Part shown: positions 1-11,500 of the stretch, piece after piece | How positions within the stretch are numbered: the stretch's first letter is position 1 | How the letters are laid out: every line of letters starts with the position of its first letter | NCBI GenBank assembly: GCA_038496445.1 | Contig: JALMLS010000523.1 | Span: 1 to 64,000 of the forward strand | Length of the DNA stretch: 64,000 bases | Direction: 5' to 3' | Origin: Trichosphaerium sp. ATCC 40318 | Lineage: Eukaryota; Discosea; Flabellinia; Trichosidae | Program-made: the position numbers and the translations under genes | Notes under the pieces: model-generated | Database searches by the model: none | Told to the model about the DNA's origin: nothing | Seen by the model: only the letters and a program-made list of their open reading frames with translations

Positions 1-1978
1 TTGTGCGTTCACACACTTCCTCTTACTTATAATTCGTTTTATACCAACAGCCACAAGTGCTATCGAAGTCATTAGTGGTGTTCCTATTGTAAAACTTACA
101 CGTACACTTTCTGCAAGTCCTATAAGAACTCTTCGTGTTGGTGAAGTAAAATCCAGTGATCTTAAGATTGAGAATGTAGGTGATGTATCTATTGATACTC
201 TTGAAGTAGCTTTAGGTAAGCAGAGGTTTTATTGCGGTCATAGCATTTAAAAGTACGCTAACACTTTTGCTTTCATTAAGGTGAACCTCCAAGCCTTGAG
301 TTTAAGTCATTGATGGCATATATTGAAAGTTGCCTTATTTCTGAAGAAGATACTGTAAGTTGGGATGAAGAAGCTTTACAAGAGCAATTACCTATAGCTC
401 CTGGAGATAGTATTATATTACCTATAACTTTACGTGGTAATCAAAGAAAGTAAGGGTGTTAAAGATGAACAAAGCACTAGCGTTTTTTCCATTTTTTTAT
501 AACATGTTTTGACCTCCTGTAGTGAGCCTACGGGCTTGACGTTTAAGTTTGGTAATGATGATTGTAAACAAATGCTCATTAAAAATGTTGCATATAATAT
601 TGGTGTTGATGCATCGCTCTATGTTAAGGTACAGATGCTTTTCGAGCAAAAATTCTTGTTTCTTCTTTTTTCTGTATTTTTGTTTGTCTAATTTTCGTTT
701 GTAGTCTCTTGAAGTAACCCCTTGTGCGATATCACATCTGAAAACACTAGAAAATTTTGTTCTTGGAGATAACAAACAAGCAGAGATTGGTGACATAACA
801 AATGATACAGAATGTGATGAATCTTGGTGTACTGTTTCAATGACTATTGTTAATAATTCAAGAACAACTTACTATGTATCTTGGAAGACTGTTTGTTCTC
901 AGAAAGAGGGTATACCGGACCAAGTAGCAATTGAACCTAGATCTGAAAGACGGTACGTTGAATTTTGCTTAATCTTTGAACAAACACGTGTACATACACG
1001 TGAAGTCGTGGAGGTCTTTTTTTTAAGTCTTTTTGTTTTTAGGATAGCTTTTCCATTGAAGAGGTTTTCTGTACCTAGAGAAGATGTACCTGAGCTTAAG
1101 GTTGCTGATATACGTCAAGCTATATCAACAGATAAGCCTTTAACACCTGAGATATTATTTCCTCTTATAGAGATGGCTGCATATAAGCGTGCCTTTTTAA
1201 AGGCTGTTAATATTACTTGGTGTTCTGATACGGTACTAACCTGTTTTACGATTTTTGTTTTACTTGTGTTGGAGTGTTTGACTAACTATGATCTCTTTGT
1301 TCTTAGTCTAGGCTGAATTATGGTAAATTACAGCTAAGATACTTGCCATTCACCGAAGAGATGATTACTTATATGCGTGTACCGAAGTTGAACATTCGTG
1401 TTGGTATGAGAGCTGAAAAGTTTCTTTTCCTTTGGTCTTTCTTTTATTTTTTTTATCTTATTTGTATTATTAGCTGCTTCGCCATCTGTGAATTTGAATG
1501 AGTTTTGGGAGGCAAAAGTTTCTATATTACCGAAAGGTATTAAACCGAAATATGTTGATATATTTCCTTTCACTTGTTCAGGTAATGACTTTTTCCTTTT
1601 GACACATTGTGACACTTCAGTTTCTTTAATTTTTTTTTGGTTTGACCTTCTTTCGAGTTTTGTTTTATGTAGTTTTCTTTGTTACTTTATTATTTTGTTA
1701 AATATGCTTAGGTGCATCTATTGAAAGAGTTTCAAAGAGTATGGGTCCTGTGAGTTGTCTACGAACAACAGATCATGTTGAAGTTTGGGGCGGAGAGGAA
1801 ATTCCTTTTATATTCTCATTTCACAGAACGGTGCTGAGCGGTTTTTAAAACTAACCATTTCTTACTTTTCTGAATTTAGGGAGAATATCAGCTTGCTATA
1901 AGATGCGTTGATGAAGACTCTCAAGAATTTTGGAGCTGGTCAAACAAGATTAAGGTTGTTGTTCCTGTAAAACGATAA
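1..1978 (+). CDS. TRAPPC9/Trs120-like TRAPP II subunit, C-terminal part (5' truncated by window)
   Basis: The C-terminal half of a multi-exon gene enters from the left edge. Exons I can join in frame start at 51 (after an intron at about 3-50), 281, 533, 704, 1044, 1306, 1475, 1712 and 1880, and the stop is at 1976-1978. The protein is a string of beta-sandwich-like segments, including SLTRSL-like, NNSRTTYYVSW, IEPRSERRIAFPLKR and VPKLNIRVGM. This order of Ig-like strands followed by an R-rich 'PLKR' segment resembles the C-terminus of Trs120/TRAPPC9, the TRAPP II subunit that supports Rab11/Ypt31 exchange at the trans-Golgi. The family call is from remembered pattern, not a search. Introns are 45-90 nt with GTACG-type donors. 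It ends about 100 bp from the convergent PEBP gene. Confidence 0.55.
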
Positions 1979-2083
1979 ACAAATAATAACGATGGTTTTT
2001 GACAACCCAACAGAAAATGTAATGGTTTTACCCAGTAATAAAATGATTAATGTAAGTTACTGAGTTTATTGGAATTAGACTCC

Positions 2084-3326
2084 TTAGATATAAGTTGACT
2101 TGTATTTACCTCTAAGGACAGTTGAAGTTGCAATTGTTTTACCATCAGACAACAGTTGTTTGATAACATCTCGAGCATCTTTGCTGCTTACATCAAGTAT
2201 TACTTTCTTCCGTTCTAGCAAATACTTGAACGCTATACATATGTGTATCAGGGAAACCTGGGCACATGCCTTGATATCTGTTTAACGAACAAAATGAGCA
2301 ATTATTAATAAACCACAAAAACAGTAAAAATGTAAACATCAATTCACGTGCCTGTTCGTTCCATGTGAATTTTGAAGTTCCTTAGATCCTGAAGGCATGT
2401 TGTATTCACTGGCATTTGAAGGTAATCCCGTATCAAAACTTGGAATGTCTACAACAAGCCACTGTATTAAATCAAGAAGGGAAGGCTATATAGACAGAAA
2501 TTAGGAAATTGTTTGAAGATCCATTACAGAAAAGGAGAGCTTAAGGGCCAAAAACAAAAGTGATTTTGTGATAAAAATTGGCAAAAAGGCCGTAGTTTTT
2601 TGGCGATTTCTCAGAATCTCCATCTTTCTCCACCTTATCACTGCTGCTGACGCATTTATATCGCATGGTGGCCTTGTGACAAAAGTATGGGCACCGTAGG
2701 ATGCCGTAGTAAAATTGTTAAAATTTCAGCAACACTTTTCTGGTTTACATGCGGATTTGAACTAACACCCATCCGCATGTAAACCAATAAGTGCGATGTG
2801 TATGCTTCAAAAATATAAGAAAAATTATTCCGGCACTCTGAGGTGTAAAATCAAATGCTCAGAGTGCACCTTCCCTTAAGATTTTGCACGTATTCAGAAC
2901 TAGAATCGTACAATAATAGCATCTGGATCATGGACAAGTAGTACATAGCTCTTTACAGGCTGAAAAAGCTCTTCCCATTGAACTGGAAACTAATCGTATA
3001 GCGTTAGAAAAGATGTTTAGGTTTGAACTTCAAAGTTGTGATAACTTTTTTTTTTCGGAACAATTTGAAAATAAGGCACCTTGTGTAGTTTTGAGAAAAA
3101 AAAAAGTAGGAATCCGGAACAAAAAGTAGATATCTAGGTATCTAGATATTTTCGCGGATAAAAAAAATCCAGATAATCACAACCTAGATTTCTTTTTTGT
3201 ATTGCTTTGTTTTTTAACTTACTGATGGCTCTATTGTACTTCTATTGCTATGAAGGCACCCATACATTCTAGGTATTACATCACCTGAAGAAAACGCTGG
3301 AGAGAAAAGCTTGAAGGACGATTGAC
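2084..3326 (-). CDS. PEBP-family protein (YbhB-like), frame break in last exon
   Basis: Reading the minus strand, successive exons give FSPAFSSGDVIPRMYGC, then PVQWEELFQPVKSYVLLV followed by the HDPDA motif, then WLVVDIP, then NSHGTNRYQGMCPGFPDTH and the tail KTIATSTVLRGKY. The order SPAF, IP-Y-C, DPDA, WLV-IP, CPG--H-Y matches the phosphatidylethanolamine-binding protein family, closest in style to the bacterial/archaeal YbhB branch. The intron at 2279-2351 starts GC (GCACGTG) rather than GT. The reading frame that carries CPGFPDTH-Y-VQVFA meets a stop, and the conserved C-terminal helix continues one frame over, so either the copy is degraded or there is a base error near 2220-2240. The first exon was not placed. 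Confidence 0.55.
2741..2786. repeat. Perfect 16-bp inverted repeat (hairpin)
   Basis: Arms at 2741-2756 (TGGTTTACATGCGGAT) and 2771-2786 are exact reverse complements with a 14-nt loop. It lies within an intron-like stretch of the PEBP gene. It could be a remnant of a small transposon or an RNA hairpin. Confidence 0.8.
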
Positions 3327-3512
3327 CTGAAACAAAGCAAATACAAAATAGAACGATCTGGAGTACAGTAAATAAACGCTACAAGTGATGAAAAGTAACT
3401 TACATATATCGCTGTTGTGTTCATGACAGTAAAGTGTATAAAATAGGGCTACAGACTTATGTTGAACACGAATTTCGAGAATTTAGAAAAAGAGACTTCT
3501 CACGTGATTTAA

Positions 3513-3673
3513 TATTGTCCGTTTCAGTCAAGTTAGTCAACTAGGTATTTCGTCATTTATTTCTCGTAAAAAGTGCTCCATCCAATGGATACTACAACAC
3601 AAATAAAGTGCTTCCAGAGCGAAAAATATCTGGCGAAATAACTAGTTGACTAACTTGACTGAAACGGACAATA
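3513..3673. mobile_element. MITE-like element with 40-bp terminal inverted repeats
   Basis: The left arm (3513-3552) and right arm (3634-3673) are reverse complements over 40 bp with a single mismatch I could see. The central 81 bp has no coding potential. Both ends carry TA next to TTGTCCGTTTCAG-type termini, which would fit a TA target-site duplication as in Tc1/mariner-derived MITEs. It sits between the PEBP gene and oligopeptidase B. No transposase is present in the window. Confidence 0.65.
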
Positions 3674-4170
3674 CAATTTAGTGTCCTTGTACTAGCAATG
3701 CCCCGCAACAAGCAATAAATCGCCCTACACTTGATATCCCTTTCACACGAATTCGCGAAAGTAGCGCTAGTGTAATTACACTGTGCCATTTTATCTGCTA
3801 GGGTTGTAGCATATTGTTTAACCATTAAAAGTACCAGTACTTATTCTAAGGTGCACATAGCAAAGAGAACGAATGTCAACTTCAGGACGAATTACGTATT
3901 CGCTGGCTTTGGAATCAAACAGCAACCAGCAATAATAGTGAACTAACATACGTCAATCTTTGCCGGTTTTGCAATGTTTGTGGAGAAAATACAGCTCCGC
4001 AGTATCTTCAATAGTCCATAGAAATGATCTAGGCGACAAGAAGTGTTACTAATACGACATAGCGATTTCTCACAGACATACATGTCTTTTCTATAGCGTG
4101 GCTTAAGACTTTTAAAGGCACTTAGTAGGTTATGAAATCAGAACAGTACATCGGTACGCTTTATTACATC

Positions 4171-4172
<2 letters not shown>

Positions 4173-4201
<29 letters not shown>
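4173..4201. repeat. Poly-T run (29 T)
   Basis: An uninterrupted run of 29 T, 7 bp downstream of the oligopeptidase B stop codon (on the minus strand it reads as poly-A). It could reflect a retroposed end or simple slippage. Confidence 0.85.
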
Positions 4202-4208
4202 CTCTTCA

Positions 4209-7200
4209 TCACGTGTTACATAATATTTGCAAAACTACAAAAGTATACTCAAAGGCTAATTCAAACAAATGCTCATAACGTCCTGCAGCACCCAAATGAC
4301 CTTGATTCATATTCATCTTTAGCAACACAAGGCTTCCCTTATTAACTGATCGAAGCTTTGCTGTGTATTTAGCTGCTTCCCAGTATTGAACACGAGTGTC
4401 ATTAATACCTGAAAAAGAATAAGGGCGAGAAACAGAAGAAGAAAAAAGTCAAAACGAAAAAAAAGAAAAAAAGACAGCACATGAATTTCAAAGCAGATGG
4501 CCAAACTCCCATTGGATTTACATGGGATGTTGATCATATTATACGAAACTAGGGGTTGGCGTAAAAACAACACAAAAGTTGTCGTTTTATCAGGTCGTAG
4601 TAGTAATAGAACTCCTTCGGGGTTCAAAGTGAAGAAAAAAAACACATGTTGTTCATGATTTTAAACAAATCAATATAACCAATCACGTGGTTGATAGTAA
4701 TGAATAATAAATGCTTACCGGCAGTAATAAGAATATTAGGATATTTCAACGGACGTATATTATCATATGGAGAATACGTCATAAGGTATGAAAAAACTTC
4801 GGGGTCATAAGGATTTCCCCATTCTTCGTGTCTTGAAGAAAAAAAAAGTTAACTCCGGAAGCTAAAGGTTTTAAGATCGTTGACAAACAAAGCGTACTCG
4901 ATAACAGTCAGAGGCAATGATTGGTCCAACATGGAATTTACAATATCTACAAATGGTACCTAGTCATAAAGCGTTAGTTGTTGTTGACGTAGGAGGTTGA
5001 CAAAGAGTAAATAGACATTTGAAAAAAAAAATCTAAAATAAGGCGTACATCTAGTATCGCTGCTTTATACAAATGCGGTACCGTATTAATAACAGCACCC
5101 ACTAAAAGACCACCTGCAGAAGCCCCTTTAATTGCCAAGCGATCTGATCGTGTGTACTTCTAAATAAAAGTCAAAACGTCAGAACGAAAAAGAAACCCAA
5201 TAAAAAAACATTGTTCTCTTTTTTTTTGATGTTGCGCATGCATCACGTGGAACCAATTACGTAAAATCAATGTTCGTCATGTTTTAAGACGCTATTTTAC
5301 TTTTCAAAAACGTTGTGCGTACCTGAGCAATAAGGAACTCTGTTACAGATATGAAATCTTTAAAAGTGTTTTCCTTTTGCCTATACTTGCCATTCTCGTA
5401 CCAAGAACGACCAAGCATACCTCCACCCCGAACATGAGCAATAGCGAACACAATACCTCGATCAAGTAGGGATAAACGTGATGTTGAAAAAGAAGGATCT
5501 ATAGTGAGACCATAAGATCCATAACCATACAAATACCTGTAAATGAAAGTCAACACAAAGAGAAGAAAAAAACTACAAAACTACTTTGCGTTGAGGTCAA
5601 CCGAAACAAATAAAACAGTCCTGCCATAGGCTAGCGATAAAAAATACTAATAATTGGAGGTATTAAAAGAAAAGTGTCAACACAGTCTTGGTAATCTGTG
5701 AATGAAACATTCAATGAAAAAAAATGCTCTCTAAAATGCATTTTGTTAGTTAGTTCGTACATTGGGTTAGATCCATCAAATTTAAATAGATCTTTACGAT
5801 AAACTAGACTAATAGGTACAGAAACACCATCATGACCATTAGCAAAAACGCGTTCAGATCTATAAAGAGAAGAATCATAGCTAGGAACCTATAAAAAAAC
5901 GTGATGAGTTTTTTGGAGGAAGAAAAGAAAAAAATGAGAATCAAGTTTTTACCTGTTTTTGTTTTCTCAAGATTTTCTTCCTTGTTATAACATCATAATC
6001 GTATATAGATGCAGGCGTTGTAAAAGAAGAGTAAGAAAATCGGAAAACATGATTAGCATATTCCTCATTAAGTGCAGTATTCATTGTGTATCCAGGCTCA
6101 TCAAATTGCATGTAATGATCTTCTCCATTTGGACGCCAAACACGTGCTCTTGTTTTACCATTTGTGCGCTCCCATATCTATAAAACAAATCAGTAAACAT
6201 ATTTGAAGCGTTTTAGTTGATACTAACCACTAGAAAGTCCTTGAAAGTATCAACATGAATTAATTTAACATCAGGTGAATACGGGAAAACAGCCCTCCAA
6301 TTTTCTTGTCGTGTTGTATCAGCATTCTAACAACAGATCAGTTTGTGTCAAGATTATAGAAGCAAAACATTCTTTTCGTGTAAACAAACAATACAATAAA
6401 ATAAAATAAAAAAGTACAAGAGAGGCCCTTCATGAAGACTTAAGTAAACCAAAAAAAAAAAGTTGCTATTTTTGGAACACAAAAAATTCCCTCAACTAAC
6501 CTCGTCTACAACCATGAGTTTAAAGTTTTTAGCGCCATCTTGGTTTGTTAATATATAAAAATTTGTATCTTGATGATACACATAGTACTAAAGAAGAAAA
6601 CATAAGCATCAACAACAAGCTTTAAAAAAAATGCGATAAAAACACATTTCATAAATAAAACTAAAACTTACTTCTACGTCTTGTGCACGAGGCAAGAATA
6701 GCTGTGGACGAGAATTAGGCATATCTGCGCGTATAAAATGTACTTCAGAAGTAACTGCGCTCTCAGAGATAAGAAATAAAAATTTCCTGTCCATAGACTT
6801 TTCTAAATAAACATGGAACTTCTGGTCGAGTTCTAAGAAAGAAAGAAAAAAAAAGTTAGCATCCAAAAAAAAATCCAAAAAAAATTTGAAGATTACTCAC
6901 CATGTATTAATAATTCATCTCTTTTTGTATCCAAAAAGTGTTTATATACTTTATATGGTCTTTGTGATTCATCACGAACTAAAGAAAAAATAAGGTAAAC
7001 AAGAGAAACAACACGGAAAAATAATTTAATTTTTCCATATTTTGATGTAAACAATCCGACTTTTTTCTTACTTGTATAAAAGACAGTCTTATTATCATTC
7101 GCCCATTGCAAACTCTCTGTATTTTTTATATAATTCTCTGATAGCTCACCAGTATTTAGGTTTTTAAAATACGTTGTGTATTGTTCATCGCCTGGGCAAG

Positions 7201-8164
7201 CAAGTAAGTGAATAGCACTTGTGAATAAAAAAATAATGATGAACAGCACTTGCCTTCAAAATCAACAGAAAATGCCAGCATCGCATGACTCGGACTTATT
7301 TCATAAATACCAAGTCGACAGTATTCTCGACCTTCAGCCAAGCCATTATAATCAAGTAAAACCTTGAGTGAAGTATCAGTAACATGAAAAATCTATCGAA
7401 AACTTTTCGTAAGAATAGGGTTTTTTTAATTACTTCTTCAACTGCATTGTTCATATCTTCCTCTTTTTCAGCTCTTTTTCTACAATAAATCTTGCATTCT
7501 TCTCTATGCTTTCCACGATCTTTAATAAACGACTTGAGACTAAACAAAAAAGCGATAGGTTAGAGAAAACATTTTGGGACAAAAAAGTGACGAAAAAGTA
7601 AAACAAAAGACAACTTTCTCCAACGGTTTAACGTTATCCTTTCAGCTTTATAATAACGTCAACGTACTAATAGAAGTATGGTCCGCATTTATAAGGTAAC
7701 GACATATCCGTTACTAAACGGCGTTAAGAAATAAAAATAAAATCTTCAAATGTTACCTGAAGCCCTACCAAGCATTTCTGAGTATAGAGTCTTTTGCATT
7801 TCTTGCGTTGGCCTCATCTTTTCTATAACAGAAAAGGAAATAAGTTTTTTTGAGGAACGAACTCAACAATAAAGATTTAAATGCGTTTAAAAGCGTTCAA
7901 AAGCGTTTATATTTAAAAACAAACAGTTAACGTACCATTTGTGTATGCATTCTCCGCTTCTAAGTAATCCCTAACGCAAGGGTCGTGCTTTCCACGTAAC
8001 CAAAAGTAATCATCGTGAAGCCTGTGGTTGTGTATTTCTGTTACATGTAGTGATTTAGCTGCTATTGGCTCCCTCGCTGTGCGCCCTATTTCGTGTCAGT
8101 TTTTCTCGTCGTGTATTCGATCAGAGCATCGAAAAACATTCGATATCGTTATAACGTGACGCAT
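4209..8164 (-). CDS. Oligopeptidase B-like serine peptidase (S9A)
   Basis: A prolyl-oligopeptidase-family serine peptidase that cleaves oligopeptides after basic residues if it follows oligopeptidase B. The N-terminal exon reads [15 protein letters not shown] and [11 protein letters not shown], the family signature. The propeller follows in short exons. The catalytic domain contains [23 protein letters not shown], the nucleophile elbow GASAGG (about 5120), the Asp in GINDTRV (about 4400) and the His in NMNQGHLGA (about 4300), so the triad is complete. About a dozen or more short introns interrupt it. The stop is at 4209-4211. The 5' end is inferred: a 4-nt first coding exon (ATGC at 8161-8164) joined to the exon starting near 8093 would keep frame, but other starts are possible. 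It is divergent from the GbpD-like gene. Confidence 0.88.
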
Positions 8165-8516
8165 TAAATCATTAGGGCGTAATTAAACGTTCTGGTTAAC
8201 GTTTAGCACTTGCGCTACGCAGAAACGCTGGGTAGCTAGCAGAGGGTTTTACATACCAGCCGTGGGCGCGTAGCGAGATGGATTAGAGCTCTTGCGACGA
8301 GAAATCTTTTGCGTTGCCAATTATTCCGTTTTATATGTTGTCGCTGTAGCGTTAGAATTTTCCGTTGCTTTGGGGGCACCTACAAGAGAACAAGCATTAT
8401 AAAGCCGGAGAAAATTAGTACGACTTCGTCAATGCTAAGTCAAACAAACGGGGAATTTGCTAAATTAGTTTTCTTTTTTTTTAGCTATGATCAATACCAT
8501 AAACTAAACAATAACA
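8165..8516. promoter_or_regulatory. Divergent intergenic region between oligopeptidase B and GbpD-like gene
   Basis: About 350 bp separate two divergent start sites, so this should hold both promoters. I see no recognisable TATA or other named element. An open frame at 8309-8530 looks like chance. Confidence 0.4.
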
Positions 8517-11500
8517 ATGTCGAGGCGTAGTAGAAGTGCTGTTGATGATTCAGGGTCTAGTGAACAAAGTGGGTGGGACGTTTCAAGTAGTATGGATACA
8601 GAAATACGAGACGTTGCGTTAGGATCCTTGCAAACAGTTGAATTATTATCTTCGTTGGTATTCTCGCATCAAGTAAGCTATATTGCCTAGTAATAACCTC
8701 TAACACGCGCCAGAATGATATAGTGAGGCTTACTAAGGAAAATCAACGATTACGTCAGAAACTCGAGCTACAAAGTCGCAGACTTGATGAGTTATCTGCA
8801 TTCGTGTACAATGGTAAACAGTTACTAAAAAAGATAGTTTGCATAACTTTCGCCCGTTTTGTACAGAGGGTTTAAAACTGCAATATGAAATAACACTTTA
8901 ATAGTACGCAGTCCTAGAGGAAGATCAGCAACAGGAGACGAATCTTCAAGGCAACGAAGCCGCAAGAGTTCTCGTGCGGGTCCACGCAGAACACTATCTG
9001 TAGACTACCAAGCAGACGGGAAGAACTATAAGGCAGTAAACAAGCGATTTTTATCTTTTCTGGAAGAATCGAACCTAAGAGCGTATATGACACTATTTAA
9101 ATCATCTGATCCACTATATTTATCATATGCAACAAATGATACAGGTTTATTTAGACAAGTACGTAATATTATTATTTTCCACAAAACTCCAAAAACGAAT
9201 ACCCATAAAAATAGGTGTTTTAGATAACAGCGTAGAAAAGCTATTTCATTCTAAGTTTTTATTCGTTGCTCGATTTTTTTGTGATTTTTTTGTACTGACA
9301 AGAAGTTCATAGTGCTCTCATAAGCAAACTCAAATAGTCCTATCGAAAGCCCCTACAAGGAAGATATTTGACCTACTTATGCTACCCATTGAAGGCACGT
9401 ACTTGACAATAATTTGAGAAGTTAAAATGAATGAAGTAAAAGACATAAACGTAATTATCAATAGATGAGTTGAGATCAATTTTTGATCAACCTAAATTTG
9501 CTCGATGCTTTTTTCTAACGTACCCTGCTTGGGCATGTCATGATGAAGTGTTTGAGGCACTAACAGATGGCATATTACACAAAGATTCCAAAAAGTACAC
9601 TAAACAAAACCACTTTACAGTTTTCTAACTGTTTCTGCTTTAAAGGGACTTAGAAGCTGTTGTTGGGTCAATGTGTATTTGGTTACAAGTACTGAGAGGC
9701 AAAGATTTTAAAATGGATCAAGTCAGGCACAAGTACGTAGCATAACAAATATGACACGAAGTGTAATTAAATTTTAGAAAGCTCCGAAGCTTTACAAAAC
9801 GGCTGAAAGCGGCTTCACCTCTTTCAGGTTCACGCCTCATTGAAGCTTACGATCGTCAAAAATCAACATACACTGATATTAATATAGTCAAGTCTTACCC
9901 AGAGTATGTGATACAGTGTGGTATAATGTTTTTTTTCTGACTTTCAACCTAGTACAATTGTACCAAAAGTGGAAGATTTTACATTATTGGATATTGATGT
10001 TGTTGAGCTCTCGCGCCAACTTACGATTACAGATTCAGTACTACATGGTAATATAACTCCGTGGGAGTTCTTGAGCAAGGGTTGGGTTGGCGTAGATGCC
10101 AAGGCTGTTTCACCACACCTTACAACCTTTATTGAGTCCAGCAACAAGGTAATGTATTTTTTTGGTTTTATTGTATTTACTACAAACAAATATATTTTCT
10201 CTTTTTTTTCTCCCTTTTGATACTGGTAATATTTATCGTTGTTCGTACATGACACAGATATTTTCAAGGGTGAAGAAAACTGAGAAATTTGAAATGAAAT
10301 TCGAGTATTTTTCAGCTCCAAAATTCGACTAAATGCAAAAGAGAGTTGACATCACTTTTAGATTCATAATTGGTTCTGTACTGAAATACTGCGCCAAGAG
10401 AACGCTAAGATAAGATCACACTATATAACGAAACTGATTAACTTGGCAAGAGCGTTCCTAAAAATCAACAATTACAACGGAATGTGAGTTTCTCCGCTTT
10501 TCTTGTTTTTTGTGTGATTTTCTGACCTTCATTTTAGTTACGAAGTAGTTACTTGCTTAGAAAGTACTGCTATTCAACGTTTGAAATCGTCGTGGGATGT
10601 AAGTATCAGTTTTTAACATAGAAATATGAACGAAGTTTGAAGTAATCTTACGTTTTATGTAGCTTGTTTCCTTGCATGATAAGAAGGAGTTAGAGTCTCT
10701 TCAGGATGTTGTATTTAGACAACAAAGTTATAAAAAGAGGTTACAGAGTATTAACGAGTCTTCTGTGGCCTGTGTACCTTTGACAAGTGAGTCTTACTTT
10801 TGTATTTATTTATTACATTTTTCGTGGTTATTTTTTCTTGTTGTCTAACTTTGGTGTTTAGGTTTCGTTTGTGCAGCTATGTTTAAAGTAGATGATACTC
10901 AAGATTCATCTATTAATAATAATACAATGATAAACTGGGAAAAAATGTCAACTATGGGTGACATACTATGGGACTTTCATAAGTTCCACCACTCGTATTA
11001 TTTTAGATCTGATCCAAACATACAAAAGTTTATTAAACAAGCAGAGGTACTACCGTTAATCGTCCAATCTGTATTTTACTTACGCATTATACAATAGATA
11101 TTTGAAGTAGAAGAAACTAGGTTCGCTATAGCTGAGCTTCGTGAGTTATATGACGAAGACTTTGGAAGTCATCCACATGCTACCAAGAGAAAGTTAACTT
11201 CTCTTTCGCTTTCTCTTAATAGAAAGGGACAAATTAATCAACCAAGCGTTATAGCACAGAATGCCAACATGACTAAGAAGGAGTGTTGGCAGTGGTTGTT
11301 CCAAGCGAACGGAGTTAGATCGATTAAAAGGAGTACGACAAAACTATTACTAAAACCAAACGTTTCTTACATTTTTACGCTTTTAGGTCACAGGATAGTA
11401 CAGAGTGGTGATGACAACGAAAAACTATACTGGATACAGGACGGTACTGTTAATGTATGTAGTGGTAATAATATCGTTGCTACATTGGGTCCTGATGATA

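Larger units (their letters stand above)
3327..4208. other. Intergenic region with MITE-like element
   Basis: No gene is supported here. It contains the 161-bp inverted-repeat element and the T29 run, and may contain the unplaced first exon of the PEBP gene near 3400-3430. Confidence 0.5.
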
